DNA from: Salegentibacter echinorum
GTDB taxonomy: Bacteria > Bacteroidota > Bacteroidia > Flavobacteriales > Flavobacteriaceae
Assembly: GCF_900129445.1 (NCBI RefSeq)
Contig: NZ_FQVT01000002.1
Span: forward strand, 372,001 to 436,000
Direction of reading: 5' to 3'
DNA length: 64,000 nt
Translations under genes and position numbers: made by a program
Part shown: piece by piece, positions 9,151 through 17,370 of the stretch
Layout: each line of letters starts with the position of its first letter
Numbering within the stretch: position 1 is the stretch's first letter
Notes under the pieces: generated by a model
Database searches by the model: none
What the model saw: the letters and a program-made list of their open reading frames with translations, nothing else
Told to the model about the DNA's origin: nothing

Positions 9151-9681
9151 TTAATTCTCTTGGTCATACTGCCTAAAGTATTCTAAAATAGACCTGGTTT
9201 CTTCTTCCGAAAGTCCCTGGTTTGCCATTACCGCCATATTAGATTCTATCAATAATTTTTTGGCAATCGGATCTTTTTTAATCATCTCGGTTGGATTAAG
9301 GATCATATTCATAATCCATTCTGGAGATCTTCTTTCTGTAACTCCGGCTAATTGGGGGCCAACAAACTTTTTATCCATTTTATGGCAGGCAGAACATAGC
9401 TTTTTAAAGACATCGGCCCCGCTGCTAGCCATATCGCTGTTTATACCTTCGGGGAGCTCTAAATTTTTTACCGGCCCAATTCCTTTATTAGAAAGCGCAT
9501 CTTCTGTACTGGTTTCTTCTTTTTCACTTGAAGGAGCTTTATCGGTATCCTGTTTTTCGGTTTGTTGTGAGGATTCGTTATAATCTTCCAGCCTAATGTT
9601 ATCTTTTTTTTCTGAATTTCCGCAGGAAGATAAAATGAGCAGTGTAGCAAATAGAACTACCGATTTTATTACATTTTTCAT
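9151..9681 (-). CDS. Monoheme c-type cytochrome lipoprotein, likely electron donor to NosZ
   Basis: A 176-residue protein with signal peptide and lipobox LSSC (Cys20), a linker of about 50 residues rich in Ser, Glu and Lys, and a C-terminal cytochrome c domain. The heme motif is C96-S-A-C99-H100, with candidate axial Met149 or Met152. Being the first gene of the nos operon and 62 bp before nosZ, it probably carries electrons to the CuA site. The charged linker looks like a tether that keeps the heme domain near the membrane. It is in the common size range for such donors. Confidence 0.85.
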   Translation of the reverse strand: MKNVIKSVVLFATLLILSSCGNSEKKDNIRLEDYNESSQQTEKQDTDKAPSSEKEETSTEDALSNKGIGPVKNLELPEGINSDMASSGADVFKKLCSACHKMDKKFVGPQLAGVTERRSPEWIMNMILNPTEMIKKDPIAKKLLIESNMAVMANQGLSEEETRSILEYFRQYDQEN

Positions 9682-10437
9682 AATTAATAGGTTTGATTGT
9701 AAATTCAGGGTAAAATTAAGTTTCAGGCTGAAGCTATTTTATGACCCCAATCATAAAGAAAAAATTAAGAAAACTTCTATGTTGGTGGAAACCGGGAAGA
9801 AGTGGTTCTGGCAGGCCTTATAAAGATTTTATGTAGAATTAAATCTTAAAAAATTAAGAATAATTTTAAGCTGAAATCTTTAAATTTAGTATTGCCTGGT
9901 TAAAGATCAATTTTCAGCAAAAATCGAGACGTTTCTACAAGAAAAAAGAGAACACACCAGGCTATGATAGATCTGAAAACTTTTCTTTTTCAGAAATAAG
10001 ATTTTTCAATAAGGCTTAATATGAAAATTTCAAATTATTGATGTCCGATAAAAATATAGCGATTTTGCATGTTCTTTTTTATAGTAAAGCTTAAAAGCGA
10101 TTTCATAATTATTCTCCTTGCTATGTGAAATCTTCACGAAAAAGAGTTAATTGTAGAATATTACCTATGAAAAAGCAGGATGCTCAGTTAGTTAAGGTTT
10201 AGTCTTTTCTCTTTTTTCTTGCAGCGAAGCGATCTTGTTTCTTTACCGTACAATAGTGATTTCAAATAGTAAGAAGTAAACCTAAAAATGCTCTTATCTC
10301 TTCTCTAGAGAAAATTTGGTAATAATTATGCTCTTTTCGCACAGTATTTACATAGAAGGGTAATACTTTTGACTCGATTCGTTACTAAATTTTAAAAAAC
10401 GAGAAAAAGCTTAACTTTAATTTTTTCCGGAGAAACT
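9682..10437. other. Intergenic region with no recognised gene
   Basis: About 756 bp between the divergently transcribed nos operon and the symporter gene. It must hold the promoters of both. I see no convincing coding frame; the longest frames are short, lack a plausible start and overlap the signal peptide region of the cytochrome. TTGAT half-sites reminiscent of FNR/CRP boxes occur near 9693 and 10038, but neither has a good second half, so no operator is called. The symporter start is preceded by a modest GGAGA. Confidence 0.5.
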
Positions 10438-11322
10438 ATGCAACAATTTGCAGATATTTTTATGCCCTTATCCATTGCCCTAATTATGTTTGGGATTGGT
10501 TTAGAACTGAGTTTTAAAGATTTCAGAAGAGTTTTTATAGACCCCAGGGCTATAATTACCGGGCTGGCCAGTCAATTATTTATCCTGCCACTTTTCGCTT
10601 TTGCTCTTGTTTTTTTCTGGCCAATAGCACCGGTTTATAAAATTGCGATTATGCTTTTAGCTGCCTGTCCGGGAGGTACGACATCTAATCTGGTAACGAA
10701 GATGCTTGGCGGCAGGGTGGCGCTTTCTGTTTCTTTAACAGCCTTTAATAGCTTTATTATTTTAATGAGTATTCCTTTAATAATACAATTTAGCTATGCT
10801 GTTTTTGGAAATGATAATTTGACAGTAACCTTAAACTTTTTACAGACCGTAAAAAACGTTTCTTATACTGTGCTTTTTCCAGTAATATCTGGGGTTTTGT
10901 TAAACCAATATTTTGGACATAAATTTGGAAGAAACCTGCACAAAGCTTTACGGTTTATCTTACCCGGAATTATGATCCTGGCATTTTTAGTGGTGATTTT
11001 TATTGATGATTCTCAACAAAACATCAATTATCTATCTCACGTAAACTTATTAATTCCTTTGTTTATTTTAAATATTGGAACGATTATTTGTGGATATGCC
11101 CTGGCAAGAAAACTATATTTAAAACATACTTCTTCCTATACTATTGCCATAGAAATGGGCTTGCAAAACAGTGTTTTGGCGCTCTTTATTGCCAATTCTA
11201 TTTTGGAGGATAGAAATATTAGCCTTGTAGCTATTTTATACAGCGGCTTTTCCCTGGTAAGTACGTTTATCTTAGCCTGGATCTTAAAAAGATATTTTGG
11301 AAAAGGAAGGTTTGAAAAATAA
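10438..11322 (+). CDS. Bile acid:sodium symporter family transporter
   Basis: A 294-residue membrane protein with nine to ten predicted helices and the family hallmark CPGGTTSNLVT in the fourth segment and a late EMGLQNSVLA segment, both part of the crossed-helix sodium site. Members move bile acids, other organic anions or small metabolites with sodium; in a marine bacterium bile acids themselves are unlikely, so the substrate is open. The start has a GGAGA just upstream. It stands alone, divergent from the nos operon and convergent with the sulfatase. Confidence 0.85.
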   Translation: MQQFADIFMPLSIALIMFGIGLELSFKDFRRVFIDPRAIITGLASQLFILPLFAFALVFFWPIAPVYKIAIMLLAACPGGTTSNLVTKMLGGRVALSVSLTAFNSFIILMSIPLIIQFSYAVFGNDNLTVTLNFLQTVKNVSYTVLFPVISGVLLNQYFGHKFGRNLHKALRFILPGIMILAFLVVIFIDDSQQNINYLSHVNLLIPLFILNIGTIICGYALARKLYLKHTSSYTIAIEMGLQNSVLALFIANSILEDRNISLVAILYSGFSLVSTFILAWILKRYFGKGRFEK

Positions 11323-11430
11323 CGTTTAAACATTATCTTATTTTTTATTAAAACGATTTGAAAAAACGCCCTGATTTTTAGGTTAAAAAAGTAAGTCATA
11401 TTTTCTTGGAATCTGTTGGTTAAGTTCGCT

Positions 11431-13041
11431 TTAGTTCTCAACGGCTTCTAAATAGTCTTCTAGAAACTTTTCATCTTTAACTTTAGAGTCTCCATACTTA
11501 TCCCTTAAATCCTGTAGGCGTGCTTTTAATTCTTTAATTAAGTCGGCATATTGTGGATCGTTGTAAAGGTTTTTCATTTCACGCGGATCTTCTTTTAGAT
11601 CATAGAGTTCCCACTCGTTTATATCATAATAAAAGTGAATCAATTTATAGCGCGGGGTTCTAATGCCATAATGCCGCTTAACCATATGAATAGAAGGATA
11701 TTCATAATAGGTATAGTAGATTTCATCCCGCCATTCAGCATTATTGTTTTCAAGTAAAGGCTTCATAGATTTTCCCTGAATATCCCCGGGGATATCAACC
11801 CCGGCATAATCTAAAAGCGTAGGAGCATAATCTATATTTTGCACCATTTTATCTACTGTGGTATTTGGCATTATTTCTTTGGGATAACGAATTAGTAGTG
11901 GTGTTTTTAAAGAAGGTTCATACATAAAACGCTTGTCGAACCAACCGTGTTCTCCCAGGTAGAACCCCTGGTCTGATGTGTAAACAACTATCGTGTTTTC
12001 TTCCAGGTTGTTCTCCTTAAGGAAATTGAGGATATCTCCCACGCCTTCATCTACCCCGGCGATACTCGCTAAATAGTCCTGCATATATCTTTGGTAGCGC
12101 CATTGCATCAACTCTTTTTTGTTCATATTTGGGTATTCGGCTATAAAATCTTCAATCATTTTGTCATAGGTTTTATCCCAGGTCGCTCTTTGAGTAGAAT
12201 CCATACGACCTAAATTACTTTTATAAGCATTTTTACCCCAATCTGTACGTTCTTCAATTCCCAATTGTTCCATCACTTCTGGTGGAATTTTAGAATCTCC
12301 TGCCCAGTTCATATCTTCCAGGATGTTCATTTCGGCAGTTTTGGCTGCGGTGCCACGACCTTTATAATCGTCGAACAGAGTTTCCGGTAATGGAAATTCC
12401 TTATCGCTATAAGCCTGAAAATGTTTGGGCATGGGTAGCCACTCACGGTGTGGTGCTTTCTGGTGATATAAAAGCAAGAAAGGTTTATCCTGTTCACGAT
12501 CTTTAAGCCAGTCTAAAGCTAACTGCGTAGTGATTTCTGTGACATGCCCGTGAATTTGCTGTTTTTTATCATCTATAATAAAATTCGGATTATAATAGCG
12601 TCCCTGTCCCGGTAAAACAGCCGAATAGTCAAATCCCTGCGGGGTGCCATCCAAATGAATTTTTCCTACCAGTGCGGTTTGGTATCCATTTTCCTGTAAA
12701 AGTTTAGGGAACATTTGTTGGTCCCAATTAAAAGGTTGAACATTATCTACTTTCCCGTTTATAAAACTATGTTTTCCTGTGAGCATTACCGCCCTACTTG
12801 GCGCACAAATAGAATTGGTGACAAAAGAGTTGTTAAATATGGCACCTTCATCTGCAATTCTATCAATATTTGGAGTTTGAATTAATTCATCGTTGTAAGC
12901 GCTAATAGCCTGGTAGCCGTGATCATCGCTCATGATAAAAATAATATTGGGCAGATTTTCTTTAGACGCGTTTTCCTGCGAAAATGAGCCGTGGGGAATT
13001 AGGTAAATAAGTAAAACGGGGAGAAACCAAATGATTTTCAT
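11431..13041 (-). CDS. Type I (formylglycine) sulfatase, exported
   Basis: A 536-residue protein from the ATG at 13041, which opens a clean signal peptide (MKIIWFLPVLLIYLIPHG). A longer frame back to 13206 runs into a terminator hairpin and is rejected. The alkaline-phosphatase-fold metal site begins IIFIMSDDHG, and the active-site motif C79-A-P-S-R83 is the Cys-type formylglycine signature, which needs a maturation enzyme. GKIHLDG and SDQGFYLGEHG supply further active-site residues. The family desulfates algal or host glycans; the polysaccharide substrate cannot be inferred because no glycosidase or SusCD neighbours are present. Confidence 0.9.
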   Translation of the reverse strand: MKIIWFLPVLLIYLIPHGSFSQENASKENLPNIIFIMSDDHGYQAISAYNDELIQTPNIDRIADEGAIFNNSFVTNSICAPSRAVMLTGKHSFINGKVDNVQPFNWDQQMFPKLLQENGYQTALVGKIHLDGTPQGFDYSAVLPGQGRYYNPNFIIDDKKQQIHGHVTEITTQLALDWLKDREQDKPFLLLYHQKAPHREWLPMPKHFQAYSDKEFPLPETLFDDYKGRGTAAKTAEMNILEDMNWAGDSKIPPEVMEQLGIEERTDWGKNAYKSNLGRMDSTQRATWDKTYDKMIEDFIAEYPNMNKKELMQWRYQRYMQDYLASIAGVDEGVGDILNFLKENNLEENTIVVYTSDQGFYLGEHGWFDKRFMYEPSLKTPLLIRYPKEIMPNTTVDKMVQNIDYAPTLLDYAGVDIPGDIQGKSMKPLLENNNAEWRDEIYYTYYEYPSIHMVKRHYGIRTPRYKLIHFYYDINEWELYDLKEDPREMKNLYNDPQYADLIKELKARLQDLRDKYGDSKVKDEKFLEDYLEAVEN

Positions 13042-13203
13042 AGGATTAGATAGTTTAATGGTCGCTGTTGTTTCAGGATTTTTAATATTCAGTAAAAACC
13101 CAGCGCTGAAGCTATGTAAAAGCTTTCCACAAATTACAAAAGAAAATTTAGAAGTTTGTGTAAGAATTACGTGGGATAATATTTTCCCAAAATAGCCATA
13201 AAA

Positions 13204-13233
13204 CAAAAAACCCGCTAAAAATAGCGGGTTTCC
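13204..13233 (-). terminator. Intrinsic terminator, probably the original tRNA-Phe terminator
   Basis: An inverted repeat (AACCCGCTA / TAGCGGGTT) with an AT loop, followed on the minus strand by a run of T. It lies just outside the left attachment repeat. Before the element inserted it would have been directly downstream of the tRNA-Phe gene on the minus strand, so it is most likely the displaced native terminator. Confidence 0.8.
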
Positions 13234-13235
13234 TG

Positions 13236-13249
13236 GGTGGTGCCTCCAG
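13236..13249. repeat. Left attachment site (attL), 14-bp direct repeat
   Basis: GGTGGTGCCTCCAG, identical to 35377-35390, where it forms the 3' end of tRNA-Phe (acceptor stem and part of the T stem) plus two bases beyond. This isolated copy marks the left boundary of the integrated element. Confidence 0.88.
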
Positions 13250-13373
13250 TACTATACTTCCATTTTTCTATATATAATATTCTTTATCAAAACACCTCTT
13301 AAATCCTTTAGTAATAGGGGTTTTATAGGTATTTCAGTTAGGTTTGATTATCTACAATATATGTATTTAAACG

Positions 13374-13400
13374 TTTATGTTGCACCCTATGTAGCACCCT
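13374..13400 (+). repeat. Left subterminal repeat, probable integrase arm-type site
   Basis: A 27-bp sequence matching 35306-35332 at 26 positions in the same orientation. Each copy contains two (G/A)CACCCT units, separated by ATGTA. It lies about 125 bp inside the left attachment repeat and just before the integrase gene, where arm-binding sites of tyrosine recombinases are expected. Confidence 0.65.
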
Positions 13401-13429
13401 TTTTGTATTTTTAGAGAAATAATAAAACA

Positions 13430-14743
13430 ATGAGCAACAGGGTTGAAAGGTCTCGGGGAACCATTCGATTTGGTTTTAAAACTCCACAAAAAGAGCTTGA
13501 AAAAGATACAAAAAAAGAACATTTACTTTATATGTTCTTTTCCTATGGTCGCGGTAAAAGATTAAAATATTCTACCGGATTTAAAACTTCCTGGCATAAT
13601 TGGGATGCCGGTAAAAATAAAATTAGAAAACGAGCAGATATTTTAAATAGTGATGCTGTAAATATTCATTTAAGAGATTTAGAGAATAAATTTTCTGATC
13701 GATTCGAGGAGTTGCAGCTTACTGATCCCAATATCACCCCAAAACAATTAAAGCGGGAATTAGATATTATTACCGATAAAATAAAAGTCACAGATCAACC
13801 TGAATACCTTTCATTTTTTGAAGTTATTGATAGGTTTTTAGAAGAAAAGAAAGGACGTGTAACCAATGTAACCTTAAGATCCTATAAACAAACAAAGAAA
13901 CGATTAGAGGAGTTTGAGAAAGCTGAGAATACCACTCTGGATTGGTCTAGCTTTGATATGGGTTTCTATTCCAAATTCACCCGATTTATGGAAAGTGAGA
14001 ATTACTCACTTAATACTATTGGGAAACATATAAAATCGCTAAAGACCTTCCTTAATTATTCAGTAGATGAAGGTTTTAATAATAACCTGAAATTCAGAAA
14101 TAACTCTTTTAAAGCTACAAAAGAAATTACCACCGAAATTTATCTTACCGAAGATGAAATTGAAGCTTTTAGACAAAAAGATTTAAGCAAGTACCCAAAT
14201 TTAGAAAAGGCCAGGGATATATTCTTAATAGGTTGCTACACAGGTCAAAGAGTTAGTGATTATAATAGCTTTAAAGAAGAAGATATTGTAAGCATTGATG
14301 GGGTAGATTACTTTAAAATTGTACAAAAGAAAAACCGAAAATCTGGCAGAAAGGTTTTATGCCCTATAACAAAGGAAATTCGTGAAATTATGGATAAACG
14401 TTATGAAGGGAAGCCGCCAAAACGAATACCCGATAAAGACCTCAACGATTATATTAAACAAGTAGGGCAGATGTTGGAAATGGATTCCCTAAACCAAAAA
14501 ATAAAATGCGAATACACCAAAGGTGGAGAATTTCAAACAGAATATATCGAGAAATACAACCTTATAAAATCGCATACCGCTCGTAGAAGTTTTTGCACCA
14601 ATAAATATAAAGCCGGTATGTCAGTGTACGATATTATGCTATTTTCCGGCCATACCACCGAAAAAGAATTCTATAAATACATTAGAATTAAGGAAGAAGA
14701 AAGAGCAACGCATATTGCTAAAAACGGCTATTTTAACTTGTAG
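13430..14743 (+). CDS. Tyrosine site-specific integrase
   Basis: A 437-residue recombinase of the Bacteroidota phage/conjugative-transposon type. After an N-terminal arm-binding region comes a SAM-like core-binding domain (about 125-225) and the catalytic domain (about 235-430). The catalytic set is visible: Arg274 in TGQRVSD, a Lys in the KNRKSGRK hairpin, His382-x-x-Arg385, His408, and Tyr417 nine residues later. It should cut and rejoin the tRNA-Phe 3' end and so drive integration and, with an excisionase, excision. It lies next to attL, whereas the tRNA gene is at the opposite end. Confidence 0.95.
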   Translation: MSNRVERSRGTIRFGFKTPQKELEKDTKKEHLLYMFFSYGRGKRLKYSTGFKTSWHNWDAGKNKIRKRADILNSDAVNIHLRDLENKFSDRFEELQLTDPNITPKQLKRELDIITDKIKVTDQPEYLSFFEVIDRFLEEKKGRVTNVTLRSYKQTKKRLEEFEKAENTTLDWSSFDMGFYSKFTRFMESENYSLNTIGKHIKSLKTFLNYSVDEGFNNNLKFRNNSFKATKEITTEIYLTEDEIEAFRQKDLSKYPNLEKARDIFLIGCYTGQRVSDYNSFKEEDIVSIDGVDYFKIVQKKNRKSGRKVLCPITKEIREIMDKRYEGKPPKRIPDKDLNDYIKQVGQMLEMDSLNQKIKCEYTKGGEFQTEYIEKYNLIKSHTARRSFCTNKYKAGMSVYDIMLFSGHTTEKEFYKYIRIKEEERATHIAKNGYFNL

Positions 14744-14897
14744 ATAGCTGAAATTCAAATTTGTAATTGTACAATTTAAAATTCTTTATTTATATTTACT
14801 CTTACCCTACCCGTAGCTAATTCCAAATAGCTCAGTCAATTTTATAATGATAGTCGGTGTTTTCAGCTGGCGTTTTAATTATTGAATATACTAATCT

Positions 14898-15791
14898 ATG
14901 GAGTCTAAAAACCTGGCTAATTCTATAGCTTTTCAACTTTTTAAGGTACGTGAGAATAAAATTAAGGTACACGAAATTATAGGTGTCAAACAATTTACAG
15001 ATGATGATTCCTGGATCGTTGAAGAGAATAAATTAAATGAAAGCCTTGAGGCTATGAGGCTCATTTTTCAAAAAGATTTATTAGAACTTAAAAGAAAATC
15101 TCTCGAAGACGATTATTATTTCTTTGACTGTAGCTTTCAGGTATACACTAATACTTATCAACATCGTTTCCGAGAATTTCAGGATCAAAATTATGATGCA
15201 GAACAAGAAGATTTTCTTAAGTATGAGATAGAAAAACATTTTAGGCCTTTTCAAAATAGATTCTTTTGGCATAAAGAGGAAAAAATGGACTATTCTGAAT
15301 ACGCGGAAGATATTAATTGCTTCAATATTACTTTGCGTAAAAAACAACATTACCTGGTTAATCTATTAAAAGATAAAGGCTGGTCTACCAAAGTTGAAAT
15401 TTTAAAACCTTCCGAAACTGAATTAATTAATAACTCTTTAGATCCTGTAACTATCACTTTTAGTCCTTTAGAATTAGAAAACTTTTCTGCAAAGACTCTA
15501 AGTAACGACTCCATTTTAAGTGATAAAATTAAATGGAATGGCGGCCCGGCACAATTAGGTTTTATTTTCAGAAACCTGGTCGAAGAAGGTTATATCGATT
15601 CCCCGGTAACTAAAGAGGGGGAAGTGAATTGTAGTGCTTTTGCCAGGCAATTAATAGAACACTTTAATTTAAAAACTACACCGGCTTCTCTTGCCAAATA
15701 CTTAAACCTGCAAAATTCAAAGTTTGAAGAAGCTTCTCGTAACTTTTTAAGCGAAGATTTTAATCTTCCAGATATTAGAAGGGTTAGTTGA
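14898..15791 (+). CDS. RteC-like regulatory protein, copy 1
   Basis: A 297-residue protein sharing clear similarity with the next gene, strongest in the C-terminal part (KIKWNGGPAQLGFIF versus KLKWTGGTAQLGLII, and SLAKYLNL versus SLSKYLNI). The overall plan, with a helical N-terminal half, an FFD-x-F-x-x-Y/IYENTY segment and a C-terminal K-W-x-G-x-x-x-Q-L region, resembles RteC, which controls excision of Bacteroides conjugative transposons. The resemblance is by pattern only, so function is inferred. It follows the integrase by 154 bp and precedes its paralogue by 15 bp. Confidence 0.45.
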   Translation: MESKNLANSIAFQLFKVRENKIKVHEIIGVKQFTDDDSWIVEENKLNESLEAMRLIFQKDLLELKRKSLEDDYYFFDCSFQVYTNTYQHRFREFQDQNYDAEQEDFLKYEIEKHFRPFQNRFFWHKEEKMDYSEYAEDINCFNITLRKKQHYLVNLLKDKGWSTKVEILKPSETELINNSLDPVTITFSPLELENFSAKTLSNDSILSDKIKWNGGPAQLGFIFRNLVEEGYIDSPVTKEGEVNCSAFARQLIEHFNLKTTPASLAKYLNLQNSKFEEASRNFLSEDFNLPDIRRVS

Positions 15792-15806
15792 TTTAATATA
15801 AATAGT

Positions 15807-16679
15807 ATGTCTGTAAATGAAATTTTAAAGAATATTGATAAAGAAATTAAGGAGCTGCAGGAATTAAAGCAGCAAGTAGAAAATAATAAGGTTTTAGTAG
15901 ACCACGGTATTGAAGATTACGATGAAAATTTACATAATGAGTTTAATCGAGAAACTCAATGGAAGAATTTTACAATCACCACAAATATAGAAAAGCTGCA
16001 AAAAGAAGCCATAGAGGCTAATTTCTTATTTTTTGATGCACCTTTTATTATCTATGAAAACACATATTCCAAAAAGTTAGAGTCTTTTATTGAAGAAAAT
16101 CCAGATGCTATTGAAAGTGATTTTATAAGAGAAGAGCTTGTTGATATTTTCAATCCAAAATTAAATCGGACTCTGGAGTATAATGGGATAACCTTGTTCT
16201 ACCATCGCTTCATAAATGATGAAAGTAAATTAAAATTTGCTGCAGCTAGAAAAATTGAATTTCTAGCAAATCGCCTTCAGGAATTAGGTAAAGATTACGA
16301 ATTAATTGTACCGGAACCTGAAGCCAGGGGCGGGAGTGAATTAGCCCAGGTCTATCTTATGCCTTCAAAAAATCCTACGAAAACTAGCCAGGAGATAATA
16401 TCTGAAAACGAAAAATTAAAATGGACGGGTGGTACAGCCCAATTAGGTTTAATTATTGGCCATTTAGCCGAAAGCGGATTTATAGAAGCTCCTAAAAAAC
16501 CAAATGGAGAAATCAATTATGCTAAGTTTAGCAAACTTGTTTTGAAAAATTTTGAAAGTAATTCTAAGGCGGATTCTCTTTCAAAATATCTAAATATTCA
16601 TTCAGATAAAGCCCAGGAAACTCAAGGAAAATTAGATGCTGAGAACTTCTATATACCTCACATTAAGTTAATAAGTTAG
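15807..16679 (+). CDS. RteC-like regulatory protein, copy 2
   Basis: A 290-residue paralogue of the preceding gene, 15 bp downstream and surely co-transcribed. A predicted coiled coil occupies about residues 5-30 (IDKEIKELQELKQQVENNK). The C-terminal third carries the shared KLKWTGGTAQLGLII motif typical of the RteC-like winged-helix region. The two proteins may act as a heteromer. Function in excision or replication control is inferred from position between the integrase and the excisionase-like genes. Confidence 0.45.
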   Translation: MSVNEILKNIDKEIKELQELKQQVENNKVLVDHGIEDYDENLHNEFNRETQWKNFTITTNIEKLQKEAIEANFLFFDAPFIIYENTYSKKLESFIEENPDAIESDFIREELVDIFNPKLNRTLEYNGITLFYHRFINDESKLKFAAARKIEFLANRLQELGKDYELIVPEPEARGGSELAQVYLMPSKNPTKTSQEIISENEKLKWTGGTAQLGLIIGHLAESGFIEAPKKPNGEINYAKFSKLVLKNFESNSKADSLSKYLNIHSDKAQETQGKLDAENFYIPHIKLIS

Positions 16680-16759
16680 AACGCGTTCCAGAACTTAGCG
16701 GAACGGATAACCCCACATAACCAGCTTAGTTTAGCCATCATAAATCATTAAAAACGTAT

Positions 16760-17059
16760 ATGATGGAACAAACAAAAGTTACTCAGGTTTTCGGTATTAC
16801 TCCCGAAGAATTAAAAGCAAGCATCGTGAATGATGTTAGAGCTGAATTAAGTCAGTTAGCTTCAAATTTTCAGGCACCAGATCCTGAAGAATACATTACG
16901 CGCCAGGAAGCCGCCGAAATTCTTAAGGTTTCTATTATCACTCTTTCCGATTGGAATAAAAAGGGAATTCTTAATCCCTATCGATTAGGTACGCTGGTAC
17001 GTTATAAAAGAAGTGAGTTAGATAAAGCACTTATTCAAATTAATCAAAATAAAAAATAG
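16760..17059 (+). CDS. Excisionase/MerR-type helix-turn-helix protein
   Basis: A 99-residue protein whose C-terminal half is a winged helix of the excisionase/MerR type: ITRQEAAEILKVSIITLSDW, then GILNPYRLGTLVRYKRSELDKAL. Such proteins bend DNA at attachment sites as recombination directionality factors or regulate element genes. The N-terminal 45 residues are helical and may mediate oligomerisation. It lies four bases before another helix-turn-helix gene. Two close ATG codons (16760 and 16763) are possible starts. Confidence 0.8.
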   Translation: MMEQTKVTQVFGITPEELKASIVNDVRAELSQLASNFQAPDPEEYITRQEAAEILKVSIITLSDWNKKGILNPYRLGTLVRYKRSELDKALIQINQNKK

Positions 17060-17063
17060 AGCT

Positions 17064-17369
17064 ATGGCACCAAAAGATCAATTTAGCATAGCTCAATGGG
17101 AGCAAATAAATAAGCGCTTAGACCAAATAATTGAGAAACTGGAAACCAAACCAAGTTTTGGTAGTGTGTTGTCTTTACTTGATAATGCCGATATTCTTCA
17201 GCTTTTTAAAATTAGCGCTAAAACCGCCCAACGCTGGCGAGACGAACATCAAATAGCTTATTCCCAAATTGGAAATAAAATCTATTATAAAATCGAAGAT
17301 ATTCAGGCCTTTTTAGACCGAAATTATCATAAGGTTCAAATAAGTAACGGGGACTCAAAACGTAAGTAG
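17064..17369 (+). CDS. Small helix-turn-helix protein
   Basis: A 101-residue protein with an N-terminal helix (QWEQINKRLDQIIEKLE) and a C-terminal excisionase-like domain (NADILQLFKISAKTAQRWRD, then YSQIGNKIYYKIEDIQAFL). In Bacteroidota elements two such proteins often lie in tandem between the integrase and the primase gene. One of the pair probably acts as excisionase and the other as a regulator, but the sequence does not say which. It is two bases before the primase-like gene. Confidence 0.75.
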   Translation: MAPKDQFSIAQWEQINKRLDQIIEKLETKPSFGSVLSLLDNADILQLFKISAKTAQRWRDEHQIAYSQIGNKIYYKIEDIQAFLDRNYHKVQISNGDSKRK

Positions 17370-17370
17370 G

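Noticed and set aside
9690-10050. TTGAT-containing sites as FNR/CRP operators for the nos operon
   Set aside because: Each has only one good half-site; the second half does not match ATCAA well enough to call an operator.
13042-13206. N-terminal extension of the sulfatase
   Set aside because: The extra residues are not a signal sequence, end at a terminator hairpin, and the internal Met at 13041 starts a clean signal peptide.
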